This document shows positions 1-7,552 of a DNA stretch of 15,086 bases, in pieces. The notes under the pieces are model-generated. The model made no database searches. It was given only the letters and a program-made list of their open reading frames with translations, and had not been told where the DNA came from. Source of the stretch: Flavobacterium psychrophilum. Lineage in GTDB: Bacteria; Bacteroidota; Bacteroidia; Flavobacteriales; Flavobacteriaceae. Location: the NCBI GenBank assembly GCA_945866505.1, contig CAMBHH010000076.1, positions 1-15,086 on the forward strand, given 5' to 3'. Positions within the stretch are counted from its first letter, which is position 1; each line of letters opens with the position of its first letter. The position numbers were made by a program, and so were the translations under genes.

Positions 1-701
1 TTAAGCTCTGAATTGGTTTTGGTAAAAGATTGTTTTTCAAGAGTATTTCTGTTAAGATCTGCGAAATTGACATCTTGAGTAATCACCAACCAAAGTTTGT
101 ACAAGGACTGATTGGGAAATGTTTTTCGAAGCGTATTGAAATAATCTTCATCAATAGACGAGGCATTCAAACAAGGTTCGGTCGAAATGGTTTTATACGT
201 AGTGATTACCGTTTTTAGAGTTTCAAATCCAATACTTTTTCTAGAACTTACTAGTACAATTTTGGTTTTTAATTGTTCTTCTAAAAAAGGAATATCGAGC
301 GAAATGCCTTTGAGCTGCATTCTGTCAATCATATTGATAACTAAAATGGTAGGAATTTCTAGGTCTTTTATTTGCGTGAAAAGCAATAAATTACGTTTTA
401 GATTCTCCACTTCAGAAACGACAACAATTAAATCAGGAAATAGTTTATCTTTTTTATTGAGCAAAAGTTCAATCACCACACTTTCGTCAGCTGAACTGGC
501 ATTCAAACTATAAGTTCCAGGCAAATCGATTACGTTCGCATTAATAGTGTTCGTTAATTTACAAAAACCAACCTTTTTTTCGACAGTAATTCCAGGATAA
601 TTTCCCACTTGTTGATTCAAGCCCGTAAGTTGGTTAAAAACCGAAGTTTTTCCAGTATTTGGATTCCCAATTAAAGCGACATTGATATTTTGTTTGCTCA
701 T
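1..701 (-). CDS. feoB: Ferrous iron transporter FeoB, N-terminal part (runs off the window)
   Basis: FeoB is the inner-membrane Fe(II) permease whose cytosolic N-terminus is a G-protein-like GTPase. The frame is open from the ATG at 701 to position 1, giving about 233 residues, so only the G domain and the start of the following region are present. All GTPase motifs are readable: P-loop GNPNTGKTS (about residues 12-20), the G2 stretch GNYPGIT (33-39), DLPG (59-62), NMID (123-126) and an SSRKS G5-like segment near 152. The membrane part lies beyond the left edge. The ATG is only 6 nt after the feoA stop, so the two genes are almost certainly co-transcribed and possibly translationally coupled. 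Nothing in the visible part looks damaged. Identification is by family knowledge from the motif set and the feoA neighbour. Confidence 0.96.
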   Translation of the reverse strand, partial: MSKQNINVALIGNPNTGKTSVFNQLTGLNQQVGNYPGITVEKKVGFCKLTNTINANVIDLPGTYSLNASSADESVVIELLLNKKDKLFPDLIVVVSEVENLKRNLLLFTQIKDLEIPTILVINMIDRMQLKGISLDIPFLEEQLKTKIVLVSSRKSIGFETLKTVITTYKTISTEPCLNASSIDEDYFNTLRKTFPNQSLYKLWLVITQDVNFADLNRNTLEKQSFTKTNSEL

Positions 702-707
702 TTTGGG

Positions 708-941
708 CTATTTTTTGATAATGTCAATCTCAATTTCGCGGGCAGTTTCGATTCGAATGGCAAGATGTGACCCATTGATGTCTAAATATAAAGGATCGCC
801 AAAGGGTGCGATTTGAAGCAATTCGACAGTGTTTCCTGGCAGACAGCCCATTTCTAATAATTTTAACGGAATAACATCGGCATCAAAATCTTTGATTATG
901 GCTTTTTCTCCTTTTCTTAGGTTGGCTATTGTAGTTTGCAA
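708..941 (-). CDS. feoA: FeoA, small SH3-like partner of FeoB
   Basis: This is a 77-residue cytosolic protein of the FeoA family, which binds or modulates FeoB during Fe(II) uptake. The sequence has the usual FeoA layout: an N-terminal strand, the segment LLEMGCLPGNTVELLQ (about residues 28-43) that marks the SH3-like barrel, and the closing LAIRIETA strand. The length is typical. The only workable start is a TTG at 941-939, because an in-frame TAA stands two codons upstream and the next Met is inside the conserved core. It is the first gene of the feoAB unit, with feoB starting 6 nt after its TAG stop. A TAnnTTTG element 27-34 nt upstream of the start supports transcription from its own promoter. 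Confidence 0.94.
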   Translation of the reverse strand: MQTTIANLRKGEKAIIKDFDADVIPLKLLEMGCLPGNTVELLQIAPFGDPLYLDINGSHLAIRIETAREIEIDIIKK

Positions 942-960
942 TTCTTATTTAGATCGAATA

Positions 961-1009
961 TAGATTGCAAAAGTAATCTAAAAAAAAGAATTATAAATGA
1001 TAATTGTCA
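961..1009 (-). promoter_or_regulatory. feoAB promoter with two overlapping palindromes
   Basis: On the minus strand, TACTTTTG at 975-968 matches the Bacteroidota -7 consensus TAnnTTTG and would start transcription about 20 nt before the feoA TTG. No clean -33 TTG is seen. The -7 element sits inside an inverted repeat, TAGATT (961-966) and AATCTA (975-980), with an 8-nt spacer. A second near-palindrome, TGATAATTGTCA (998-1009, one mismatched pair), covers the -33 region and resembles part of a Fur-type box. Promoter plus operator is an inference; the repeats themselves are directly visible. Confidence 0.6.
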
Positions 1010-1012
1010 GGT

Positions 1013-1711
1013 TTACTTTTTCTCCTCCTCTAAAAGCAAATTGATGTCTTCAATTAATTGCTTTACATTTTTAATTTCGGGCTCGGTTGGTCCATTAAGA
1101 TTTGTTCCGTCATAAAAGCCACGAACTCGTTTTTTGGAGTCAATAAGCACAAAATTTTCGGTGTGAACCATATCGTATTGCTCTTCGGGTTTTCCTTGTT
1201 TTACTGCCAAATAGGATTTTCTAGCCATCGTGTAAATTGCTTTTTTGTCGCCTGTGACTAAGTTCCATTTGCTATCAATCACGCCGTTTATTTTGGCATA
1301 TTCTTTCAAAACCGAAACGTTGTCAATATCTGGAGTCACTGTAAAGGAAAGCAATTTTACCTTAGGATTATTAAGGAATGCTTTTTGCACATCTACCAAA
1401 TTTGTTGTCATTTTTGGGCAAATAGATTTGCAGGTTGTGAAGAAAAAATCGGCTACATATATTTTGTCTTCATAGTCTTTTTGGGTAATGGTTATTCCGT
1501 TTTGATTTTTAAAAGAAAAATTGGCAATCGTGTGATATTTACTAATATATTGCACCGTAGTATCAACTAATTCTGGATTTACATCCGATGGATTATAAAT
1601 AGGTAGCGATTTCTTGGGGTTTAATGCAGTGTAAAAAAAGGAAATGGTTATGATGGAAAACACTAACAATGCACCAAAGAATTTCCGATAGGTATAGAAA
1701 AAGGATTTCAT
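1013..1711 (-). CDS. SCO1/SenC/PrrC family copper chaperone
   Basis: The 232-residue protein has one N-terminal membrane anchor (about residues 12-30) and a thioredoxin-fold periplasmic domain. The copper-binding signature is intact: C94-x3-C98 in FFTTCKSICPKM, followed by the distal histidine H183 in VHTENFVLID. SCO proteins deliver copper to the CuA centre of cytochrome c oxidase, or act as thiol reductants for it. In Bacteroidota they are also common beside nitrous oxide reductase or other copper enzymes, none of which is in this window. The ATG at 1711 gives a natural Lys-poor but clearly hydrophobic anchor. The gene precedes feoA on the same strand with a 71-nt gap that holds a promoter, so it is probably a separate unit from feoAB. 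No damage is visible. Confidence 0.93.
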   Translation of the reverse strand: MKSFFYTYRKFFGALLVFSIITISFFYTALNPKKSLPIYNPSDVNPELVDTTVQYISKYHTIANFSFKNQNGITITQKDYEDKIYVADFFFTTCKSICPKMTTNLVDVQKAFLNNPKVKLLSFTVTPDIDNVSVLKEYAKINGVIDSKWNLVTGDKKAIYTMARKSYLAVKQGKPEEQYDMVHTENFVLIDSKKRVRGFYDGTNLNGPTEPEIKNVKQLIEDINLLLEEEKK

Positions 1712-1727
1712 AGAAAATGATTTCTTG

Positions 1728-1789
1728 CAAAAATACGAAAAGCGTTTAGTAATAAACCTATACCCGTATAGAATCCTTAAAGGTTTATT
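1728..1789 (-). promoter_or_regulatory. Probable SCO gene promoter with upstream inverted repeat
   Basis: TATTTTTG on the minus strand (1735-1728) fits TAnnTTTG and lies 17-24 nt before the SCO ATG. Upstream, AATAAACCT (1751-1759) and AGGTTTATT (1781-1789) form a perfect 9-bp inverted repeat. Between them a second palindrome, CTATAC-CC-GTATAG (1758-1771), overlaps the left arm. The nested symmetric elements where the -33 and activator region should be suggest an operator. The regulator is unknown. No -33 TTG is visible. Confidence 0.5.
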
Positions 1790-1820
1790 TTGAAATTCGT
1801 ACCATCTTTTGTAGTGCTAA

Positions 1821-2255
1821 ACGGTGTATTTATATCTTAGGCATACCGCAGAAACAGTAGCGGTAACTTATAAAATTATTTATTATATTTGTCAAAAATA
1901 TAATCGAAGTCATTGTAATGCAACAATTGTAAAGTTTAAATTTCTAGATGAAATGCTATCAATAGTAGTGATTTAAACCGCCACTAGTGTAGATGAAAAC
2001 GGCGCTGGTTTTGCTACATTTAGAGAAACTATTAGTTATAATTTCAGGGTGATTAATACAGTAAACGTACGTGCAATTACAAGTAAAATAGCAGGTAGAA
2101 AAAAGTACGAAAGTTTGAAAGATGTTACTAACTATGATGTTCTGAAATATGTTGATTTTAGTGACAACAGCGTACAAAATGCAGGTTATTTATATTTAAG
2201 TAGAAATATTAAAAGGTTGAGCAACAGTATAAATTCTTTTGCTCTAAAAAATTAA
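1821..2255 (+). pseudogene. Decayed tail of a large T9SS-secreted adhesin (gliding-type C-terminal domain)
   Basis: One forward frame (positions divisible by 3) is open from 1821 to 2255, except for a TAA at 1974-1976. Its end reads VLKYVDFSDNSVQNAGYLYL followed by SRN, which closely resembles the final strands of the gliding-motility-associated (CHU_C, type B) T9SS sorting domain, typically ending GYLY-aromatic/aliphatic-NR. Upstream, VAVTYKI...ICQKYNRSHCNATIV resembles the end of the Ig/CshA-like repeats of such adhesins (VTYxIC...P.NC.TATV). The start motifs of the sorting domain (NGDGxND, NRWG) are missing and there is no signal peptide, so this is a remnant with most of the gene lost. 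A GTG at 2049 could open a 68-codon piece, but I do not think it is a real gene. It ends 5 nt before a PorP/SprF gene, exactly where such adhesin genes normally sit. Confidence 0.6.
1884..1891 (+). promoter_or_regulatory. Possible promoter for the porP/sprF unit
   Basis: TATATTTG matches TAnnTTTG on the plus strand, about 370 nt before the PorP/SprF start and inside the adhesin remnant. No -33 TTG is seen at the right distance. It is the only exact -7 match I noted upstream of that gene, but in A+T-rich DNA it may be chance. Confidence 0.25.
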
Positions 2256-2260
2256 AAACT

Positions 2261-3166
2261 ATGAAGACAAGAATAGTACTATTCTCTTTGCTGTTTACAG
2301 GACTGCTAAGTTATGCGCAACAAGATGCACAATATACGCAGTATATGTATAACACAATCAATGTCAATCCTGCATATGCGGGCTCACGAGGAGCGTTGAG
2401 TATGTTTGCTTTATACAGAACTCAATGGGTCGGATTTGACGGAGCGCCGGTTACTAGTACAGTTTCAGTTAACACTCCATTAAATAATTCTAATTTAGGA
2501 TTGGGAGTATCTGTGATTAACGATAAATTAGGTCCAACTACAGAAAACGCCATTTCAGCAGATTTGTCTTATACCATTCCTACTTCTGATACATGGAAGT
2601 TGTCTATTGGTTTAAAAGCCACAGCCAATTTGTTTGATTTGGATGCTACCAAGTTAACTAGTGTTGTTTTTGATCCTACTTTACAAAATTATAGTAAATT
2701 TTCCCCGAACATTGGCGCAGGTGTTTATTGGCATTCTGACAATGCTTACATAGGCTTGTCAATCCCTAATTTTATGGAGACACAGCGTTATAATGATAAT
2801 GAAATCAAAATATTTAAGGAAAGAATGGCGTACTACCTCATAGGAGGTTATGTGTTTGATTTGAGTGATACGGTTAAGTTTAAGCCTTCGTTATTAACTA
2901 AAGTAGTAGAAGGTGCTCCACTACAAGTAGATGTATCAGGTAATTTTATGTTTATTAATAAATTTACTGTGGGTGTTGCATACAGATGGAGTGCTGCTCT
3001 GAGCGCTTTGGTAGGTTTCCAAGTGTCTGATGGTTTATATATCGGCTATGGTTATGATAGAGATACTACCAGTTTAGTTAACTATAATTCCGGGTCGCAC
3101 GAAATCTTCCTGCGCTATGAAATCATTAAAAATAATAACAAAATTACAACTCCTAGATTTTTCTAA
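2261..3166 (+). CDS. PorP/SprF family type IX secretion-associated outer-membrane protein
   Basis: This is a 301-residue outer-membrane beta-barrel protein. A signal peptide (about residues 1-19, cleavage near SYA/QQ) is followed by the family hallmark QYTQYMYNTINVNPAYAGS, then alternating amphipathic strands up to a C-terminus ending in aromatic residues (LRYEII...RFF). Members such as SprF of Flavobacterium are needed to export or anchor one partner adhesin through the type IX secretion system; PorP is the Porphyromonas relative. Such genes usually stand directly after a giant adhesin gene with a type B sorting domain, and here the preceding 435 nt hold what appears to be the eroded tail of one. 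The gene itself is intact. The OmpA-type gene downstream is its usual companion. The ATG at 2261 is the only start that keeps the signal peptide. Confidence 0.93.
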   Translation: MKTRIVLFSLLFTGLLSYAQQDAQYTQYMYNTINVNPAYAGSRGALSMFALYRTQWVGFDGAPVTSTVSVNTPLNNSNLGLGVSVINDKLGPTTENAISADLSYTIPTSDTWKLSIGLKATANLFDLDATKLTSVVFDPTLQNYSKFSPNIGAGVYWHSDNAYIGLSIPNFMETQRYNDNEIKIFKERMAYYLIGGYVFDLSDTVKFKPSLLTKVVEGAPLQVDVSGNFMFINKFTVGVAYRWSAALSALVGFQVSDGLYIGYGYDRDTTSLVNYNSGSHEIFLRYEIIKNNNKITTPRFF

Positions 3167-3184
3167 AATTAATTATTAAGAAAT

Positions 3185-3323
3185 CGCCCGATAGGAATGC
3201 CTAGGCCCACGCAGGCCGAACCTAGAGGACTACTAACAAAATAAATTTTGCATCTATGAAATGAGCATGACCTAAAATTGGTCGCAAAAACCAATTATGA
3301 TATGCGAATTACTTATGACCAAT
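3185..3323 (+). other. Structured spacer with a G+C-rich block and alternative hairpins
   Basis: The 179-nt gap between the SprF-like and OmpA-type genes has no ORF. Its first part (3185-3230) is about 65% G+C, far above its surroundings, and holds CTAGG (3201-3205) facing CCTAG (3221-3225) around two GGCC tetramers. Further on, AATTGGT (3276-3282) pairs with ACCAATT (3290-3296) in a 7-bp stem with a 7-nt loop. The same left arm, ATTGGTC (3277-3283), can instead pair with GACCAAT (3317-3323), 22 nt before the OmpA gene's ATG. It could be a leader RNA, an attenuating structure, or the remnant of a dispersed repeat; the sequence does not decide. Confidence 0.4.
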
Positions 3324-3345
3324 AAAAAACAATAAATTTCTATAT

Positions 3346-5295
3346 ATGAAAAATGGTATACTTTTTTACATAATGCTTTTGAGTGTTGTTTCGTTTAATA
3401 GTTCTGCCCAGAAATCCAAAATCACTGCTGCTGATAAAAAATACGACGAGCTATCTTATACAAAAGCAGTCAGTACCTATGAAAGATTGGCGGAAAAAGG
3501 ATACAAATCAGAAGATTTGTTTCAGAAATTAGGTAATTCCTATTACTTTAACGGAGAGTTGGAAAAGGCAGCCAAATGCTATACTGAACTATTTGCTTTG
3601 AATCAAGACCAAGAATCGGAATATTGCTTTAGATACGCTCAATCCCTTAAATCAATTGGTCAATATGATAAAGCAAATGAAATGTTGGAAAGTTTCCATC
3701 AAAAAGCAGTTAATGATACTAGGGGAAAACTTTTTCACAATAACAAAAATTATCTCAACCAAATCAAAGCAAATTCAGGCAGATTTACCGTTGAAGATGC
3801 TGGCATCAACTCAAAATATTCCGATTATGGAAGTGCTTTTTATGGTAACAAACTTGTTTTTAGCTCTGCAAGAGATACAGGTTTCGTTGCACAAAGAAAG
3901 CATACTTGGACTAATCAATACTTTACCAATGTGTATGTTGCCGATTTAGACGAAACGCAAACACCAGGAAAAGTTAATAAATTTTCTGGAATAATTAACT
4001 CAAAATTCAACGAGTCCACCCCAGTTTTTACCAAAGATGGAAAGACAATTTATTTTACCAGAAATAGCTACCTGAATGGTAAAATGGGAAAAAACGATGA
4101 AAAAGTTACTCTAATAAAAATTTATAAAGCAAGTTTAGAGAATGGCAAATGGACAAAAACAACTGAATTGCCTTTTAACAGCAATAAATACAGTGTGGGA
4201 CATCCTGCATTAAGTCCAGACGAAAAAACATTGTATTTTGCATCAGATATGCCTGGAAGTTATGGTCAATCAGATTTGTATAAAGTTAAAATAAACGAAG
4301 ACGGTAGCTATAGCGCCCCACAAAATCTAGGTCTTGCAATTAATACCGAAGGAAGAGAAACTTTCCCTGTTATTACAGACGAAAATGAACTTTATTTTGC
4401 CTCTGATGGACATCCAGGTTTAGGAGGATTAGATGTTTTTGTTGCCAAAATTACTGGCGATGGTTCATTCGAAGAAATTGAAAATGTAGGTGATGGTGTA
4501 AATTCTCCGAAAGATGATTTTGCTTATTTAATCGATACAAAGACTAGAAGAGGTTTTGTAACATCCAATAGAGACGGCGGTAAAGGGTACGATGATATCT
4601 ACAAGTTTATAGAAACAAAAAAGTTAAATTGCACTCAAGAATTATATGGAACTGTGACAGATAAAGATTCATTGCAGGTTCTACCAAATACAAAAATGAG
4701 TTTGTTTGACAGTAATCATAAATTGATTGCTACCACTGTAACTGATGAAGCAGGGAATTATATTTTTTCAGTAGAATGTAATAAATCGTATAGTGTAAGA
4801 CTCGAAAAAGAAGATTATATTATCAAAGAACAAAAAATTACGATTGCAAATGAAAAAGGCAGAACCAATGTGAATATAGCCTTAGAAAAAGAAGTGATTA
4901 AAGTGGCTATTGGAATTGATGTAGCAAAATATTTTGGAATTAAAATGATTTATTTTGACTTAAATAAATACGATATTACAGCAAATGCTGTTGTAGATTT
5001 AGAAAAAATATTAGAATTCTTGAAACTGCATCCCACAACTAAAATAGATGTGCGTTCACATACCGATTGCAGGGAAAGTGCTAAATACAATCAAGTTTTA
5101 TCAGATAGAAGAGCAGAATCCTCAATCGCTTGGTTTGTCAATAATGGTATAGAAGCAAGCCGGTTGACCGGTAAGGGTTATGGTGAAAGTCAATTAGTAA
5201 ACAATTGTGCTTGTGAACTTTCAAGTCCATCAAAATGTTCAGAAGAACAACACCAATTGAATAGACGCAGTGAGTTTATTATTTTGTCACTCTAA
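3346..5295 (+). CDS. PorE-like TPR / beta-propeller / CRD / OmpA-family protein
   Basis: This 649-residue periplasmic or outer-membrane protein has four parts. A signal peptide (1-21) is followed by TPR-like helices (about 25-140), with repeats such as SYTKAVSTYERLAEKGY and ELEKAAKCYTELF. A PD40/WD40-like propeller spans about 150-425 (FSSARD, HPALSPDEKTLYFASDMPG, LYFASDG, TSNRDGGKGYDDIY). A carboxypeptidase-regulatory-like beta sandwich follows (about 433-515), and then an OmpA peptidoglycan-binding domain (about 530-649: YFDLNKYDI, SHTDCRES, LSDRRAES, NRRSEF). The OmpA part has extra cysteines in the loop before NRRSEF, as is usual for this Bacteroidota branch. The same order of domains is found in PorE, which links the type IX machinery to peptidoglycan. 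Many paralogues sit beside SprF/adhesin genes, as here, so this one probably serves a specific adhesin rather than the core machine. It is intact. Confidence 0.9.
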   Translation: MKNGILFYIMLLSVVSFNSSAQKSKITAADKKYDELSYTKAVSTYERLAEKGYKSEDLFQKLGNSYYFNGELEKAAKCYTELFALNQDQESEYCFRYAQSLKSIGQYDKANEMLESFHQKAVNDTRGKLFHNNKNYLNQIKANSGRFTVEDAGINSKYSDYGSAFYGNKLVFSSARDTGFVAQRKHTWTNQYFTNVYVADLDETQTPGKVNKFSGIINSKFNESTPVFTKDGKTIYFTRNSYLNGKMGKNDEKVTLIKIYKASLENGKWTKTTELPFNSNKYSVGHPALSPDEKTLYFASDMPGSYGQSDLYKVKINEDGSYSAPQNLGLAINTEGRETFPVITDENELYFASDGHPGLGGLDVFVAKITGDGSFEEIENVGDGVNSPKDDFAYLIDTKTRRGFVTSNRDGGKGYDDIYKFIETKKLNCTQELYGTVTDKDSLQVLPNTKMSLFDSNHKLIATTVTDEAGNYIFSVECNKSYSVRLEKEDYIIKEQKITIANEKGRTNVNIALEKEVIKVAIGIDVAKYFGIKMIYFDLNKYDITANAVVDLEKILEFLKLHPTTKIDVRSHTDCRESAKYNQVLSDRRAESSIAWFVNNGIEASRLTGKGYGESQLVNNCACELSSPSKCSEEQHQLNRRSEFIILSL

Positions 5296-5312
5296 TTTTT
5301 TTCAAAAATTAT

Positions 5313-5354
5313 CCAGAAGAAATCTTGGGAGTTTAAACTTTCAAGGTTTTCTGG
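5313..5354 (+). terminator. Imperfect hairpin after the OmpA-type gene
   Basis: CCAGAA (5313-5318) pairs with TTCTGG (5349-5354), and inside it CTTG (5324-5327) pairs with CAAG (5342-5345). The apex contains the perfect palindrome AGTTTAAACT (5330-5339). A short TTTTGT follows. It lies 18 nt after the stop, so a weak terminator is plausible, but the bulges and poor T-tract make it uncertain. Confidence 0.4.
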
Positions 5355-5431
5355 TTTTGTAAAATTAATTTGTTCACTTATAAGAAGTTTAAATACTTGT
5401 TTTTTAACAAATGTTTAGCCTGTAGTTTAAA
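5330..5431 (+). repeat. Three spaced AGTTTAAA motifs upstream of the M13 peptidase
   Basis: AGTTTAAA occurs at 5330-5337, 5386-5393 and 5424-5431, with start spacings of 56 and 38 nt, within the 179-nt gap before the peptidase gene. The first copy is part of a 10-bp palindrome. Three copies of one 8-mer in so short a stretch is more than expected by chance even in A+T-rich DNA. They might be regulator sites; no exact TAnnTTTG promoter was found in this gap. Confidence 0.35.
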
Positions 5432-5474
5432 TATTATGAATAGTTTTATGAAATTAACTTAACATAAATTAAAT

Positions 5475-7538
5475 ATGAAAATAAATATTAAAACACAGTT
5501 GATTTTTGTTTTTCCTGCAATTTTAGGATTTACTGCAATTAACGCTCAAATTGCCCCTATAAAGCAAGAACCTGGAATAAATGTTTCTAATATGGATAAA
5601 AACATAAAGCCAAACGACGACTTTTTCAGATACGTAAACGGAAGTTGGCTTGATAAAACTGAAATTCCTGCTGATAAGACTACTTGGGGCAGTTTTAACG
5701 AATTGCGTCAGAAAACAGATATAGATGCTCTGGAAATTTTAACTGAAGCTTCAAAAAACCCCATTTACAAATCCAATACCGATCAAGGCAAAGCCATAAA
5801 TTTGTTCAAAACTATAATGGATACTATTGGCAGAAACAAACAAGGACTTTCTCAATTAAAACCCTATTTATCAAAAATAAACTCAGTAAAAAACACCAAG
5901 GATTTAGAAGCTTTGATGATTGAAATGGACGCAATTGGTGGTGTTGGTTTTTTTGGAGTTGGGATTGGTTCAGATGCTAAGAATAGCAACAGAAATGTAA
6001 TAACCGTGGGGCCAGGAAGTGTAGGTTTACCCGACCGTGATTACTATGTTTCAGAAGACAAGGATTCTAAAGAAAAGAGAGATAAATATGTTTTGCATAT
6101 AACCAAGATGCTTCAAATTTTAGGCGAAAAACCAGCCAAGGCGAAAACAGATGCAGATAAGATTTTAGCTTTGGAAATCGCTATGTCAAAACCAAGATTA
6201 GACAGAGTGGAAAGAAGAGACCGCAGAAAATCATACAATCCGATGGCAGTTTCTGATTTGCAAAAACTAACGCCTTCTATAAATTGGAAAAACTATTTAA
6301 CAAAAATTGGTTTGACAAAAGCGGATTCTCTGATCGTTTCCCAACCTAAATATATGACTTCTCTCGAAGCTATTTTTAAAGAAAATAAGGTCGAAGATTG
6401 GAAAGCTTATATGCGTTGGACTTTGCTGAATAGATCTGCAGGCAGATTATCTATAAGTCTTGAAAACGCTAATTGGGAGTTTTATGGCAAAACCTTAACT
6501 GGAGCTGTGCAACAAAGACCGCTTGGCGATAGGGCTTTGCAAGTAATTAATGGTGCAACTGGTGAAGCATTAGGAAAGTTATATGTTGAGAAAAAATTTC
6601 CGGCTGAAGCCAAAGTAAAGGCTGAGAAAATGATTAAGAATGTTTTTATTGCCTTTGAAAACCGCATCAATAATTTACCTTGGATGTCCGCAGAAACAAG
6701 AGTAAGTGCTATTGCAAAGTTGCGCAAATCACAAGTCAAAATTGGGTATCCCGACAAATGGAAAGATTATTCTGCGTTGACTTTAAAGAGTCCAGAAGAA
6801 GGAGGAACTTATTTTGAAAATTCAATGAGTATTTCGCGTTGGAGAAACAAACAAGATATCGATAAACTTTATAAGCCAGTTGATAAAACCGAATGGGGAA
6901 TGTCACCACAAACGGTTAATGCCTATTACAACCCTTCGTATAACGAAATTGTATTTCCAGCCGCTATTTTGCAACCACCATTTTACAATTATCAAGCCGA
7001 TGAAGCTATAAATTATGGAGGAATTGGAGCTGTGATTGGCCACGAAATCTCCCACGGATTTGACGATTCTGGTGCGCGATATGATGCTGATGGAAATTTA
7101 AAAGATTGGTGGACAGCAGATGACCAAAAGCAATTTGCTGCTTTGACGGGTGCCTTGGCAGATCAATACAGTGCTTTGCAACCTTTGCCTGGAACTTTCG
7201 TAGACGGAAAATTTACATTAGGCGAAAACATTGGTGATTTAGGCGGAATAAATGCCGCTTACGATGGTTTGCAAATCTATTTGAAAGAGAATGGAAACCC
7301 AGGATTAATTGATGGTTATACACCAGAACAACGGTTCTTTATCTCATGGGCAACAGTTTGGAGAACAAAAATGCGTGACGAAGCCATAAAAAATCTGGTA
7401 AAAACCGATCCGCATTCGCCAGGAATGTATCGCGCTTATGTTCCACTACAAAACGTGGATTCCTTTTATAAAGCATTTGACATTAAGGCAGGAGACGGAA
7501 TGTATATTGCATCTGAGAAACGCGTCAAAATTTGGTAA
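5475..7538 (+). CDS. pepO: Secreted M13 family zinc metallopeptidase (neprilysin/PepO type)
   Basis: The 687-residue endopeptidase carries a signal peptide (about 1-24, ending INA/QIA) and the M13 N-terminal domain, starting with the usual NDDFFRYVNGSWL. The catalytic domain has NAYYNPSYNEIVFPAAILQ, then the zinc-binding HEISH (residues 523-527), and GENIGDLGG with the third ligand E584 and the supporting D588. The C-terminal stretch SPGMYRAYVPLQNVDSFYKAF and the final motif ending RVKIW are standard. M13 enzymes cut peptides on the amino side of hydrophobic residues; here the enzyme would act in the periplasm or outside the cell. Length and motifs are complete. It is transcribed alone from a 179-nt gap and ends at a strong terminator facing the S9 peptidase gene. 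Confidence 0.95.
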   Translation: MKINIKTQLIFVFPAILGFTAINAQIAPIKQEPGINVSNMDKNIKPNDDFFRYVNGSWLDKTEIPADKTTWGSFNELRQKTDIDALEILTEASKNPIYKSNTDQGKAINLFKTIMDTIGRNKQGLSQLKPYLSKINSVKNTKDLEALMIEMDAIGGVGFFGVGIGSDAKNSNRNVITVGPGSVGLPDRDYYVSEDKDSKEKRDKYVLHITKMLQILGEKPAKAKTDADKILALEIAMSKPRLDRVERRDRRKSYNPMAVSDLQKLTPSINWKNYLTKIGLTKADSLIVSQPKYMTSLEAIFKENKVEDWKAYMRWTLLNRSAGRLSISLENANWEFYGKTLTGAVQQRPLGDRALQVINGATGEALGKLYVEKKFPAEAKVKAEKMIKNVFIAFENRINNLPWMSAETRVSAIAKLRKSQVKIGYPDKWKDYSALTLKSPEEGGTYFENSMSISRWRNKQDIDKLYKPVDKTEWGMSPQTVNAYYNPSYNEIVFPAAILQPPFYNYQADEAINYGGIGAVIGHEISHGFDDSGARYDADGNLKDWWTADDQKQFAALTGALADQYSALQPLPGTFVDGKFTLGENIGDLGGINAAYDGLQIYLKENGNPGLIDGYTPEQRFFISWATVWRTKMRDEAIKNLVKTDPHSPGMYRAYVPLQNVDSFYKAFDIKAGDGMYIASEKRVKIW

Positions 7539-7552
7539 TAGTGAATATCTAT

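Noticed and set aside
2049..2255. A stand-alone 68-codon gene before PorP/SprF
   Set aside because: GTG start only, similarity to the end of a sorting domain, and the same frame continues upstream across a stop; better read as a remnant.
5397..5410. TTGTT-tttt-AACAA as a terminator upstream of the M13 gene
   Set aside because: A five-pair A+T stem is too weak and no T-tract follows at the right place.
6482..6757. Minus-strand ORF opposite the M13 peptidase
   Set aside because: Complete overlap with a strongly conserved coding region on the other strand.
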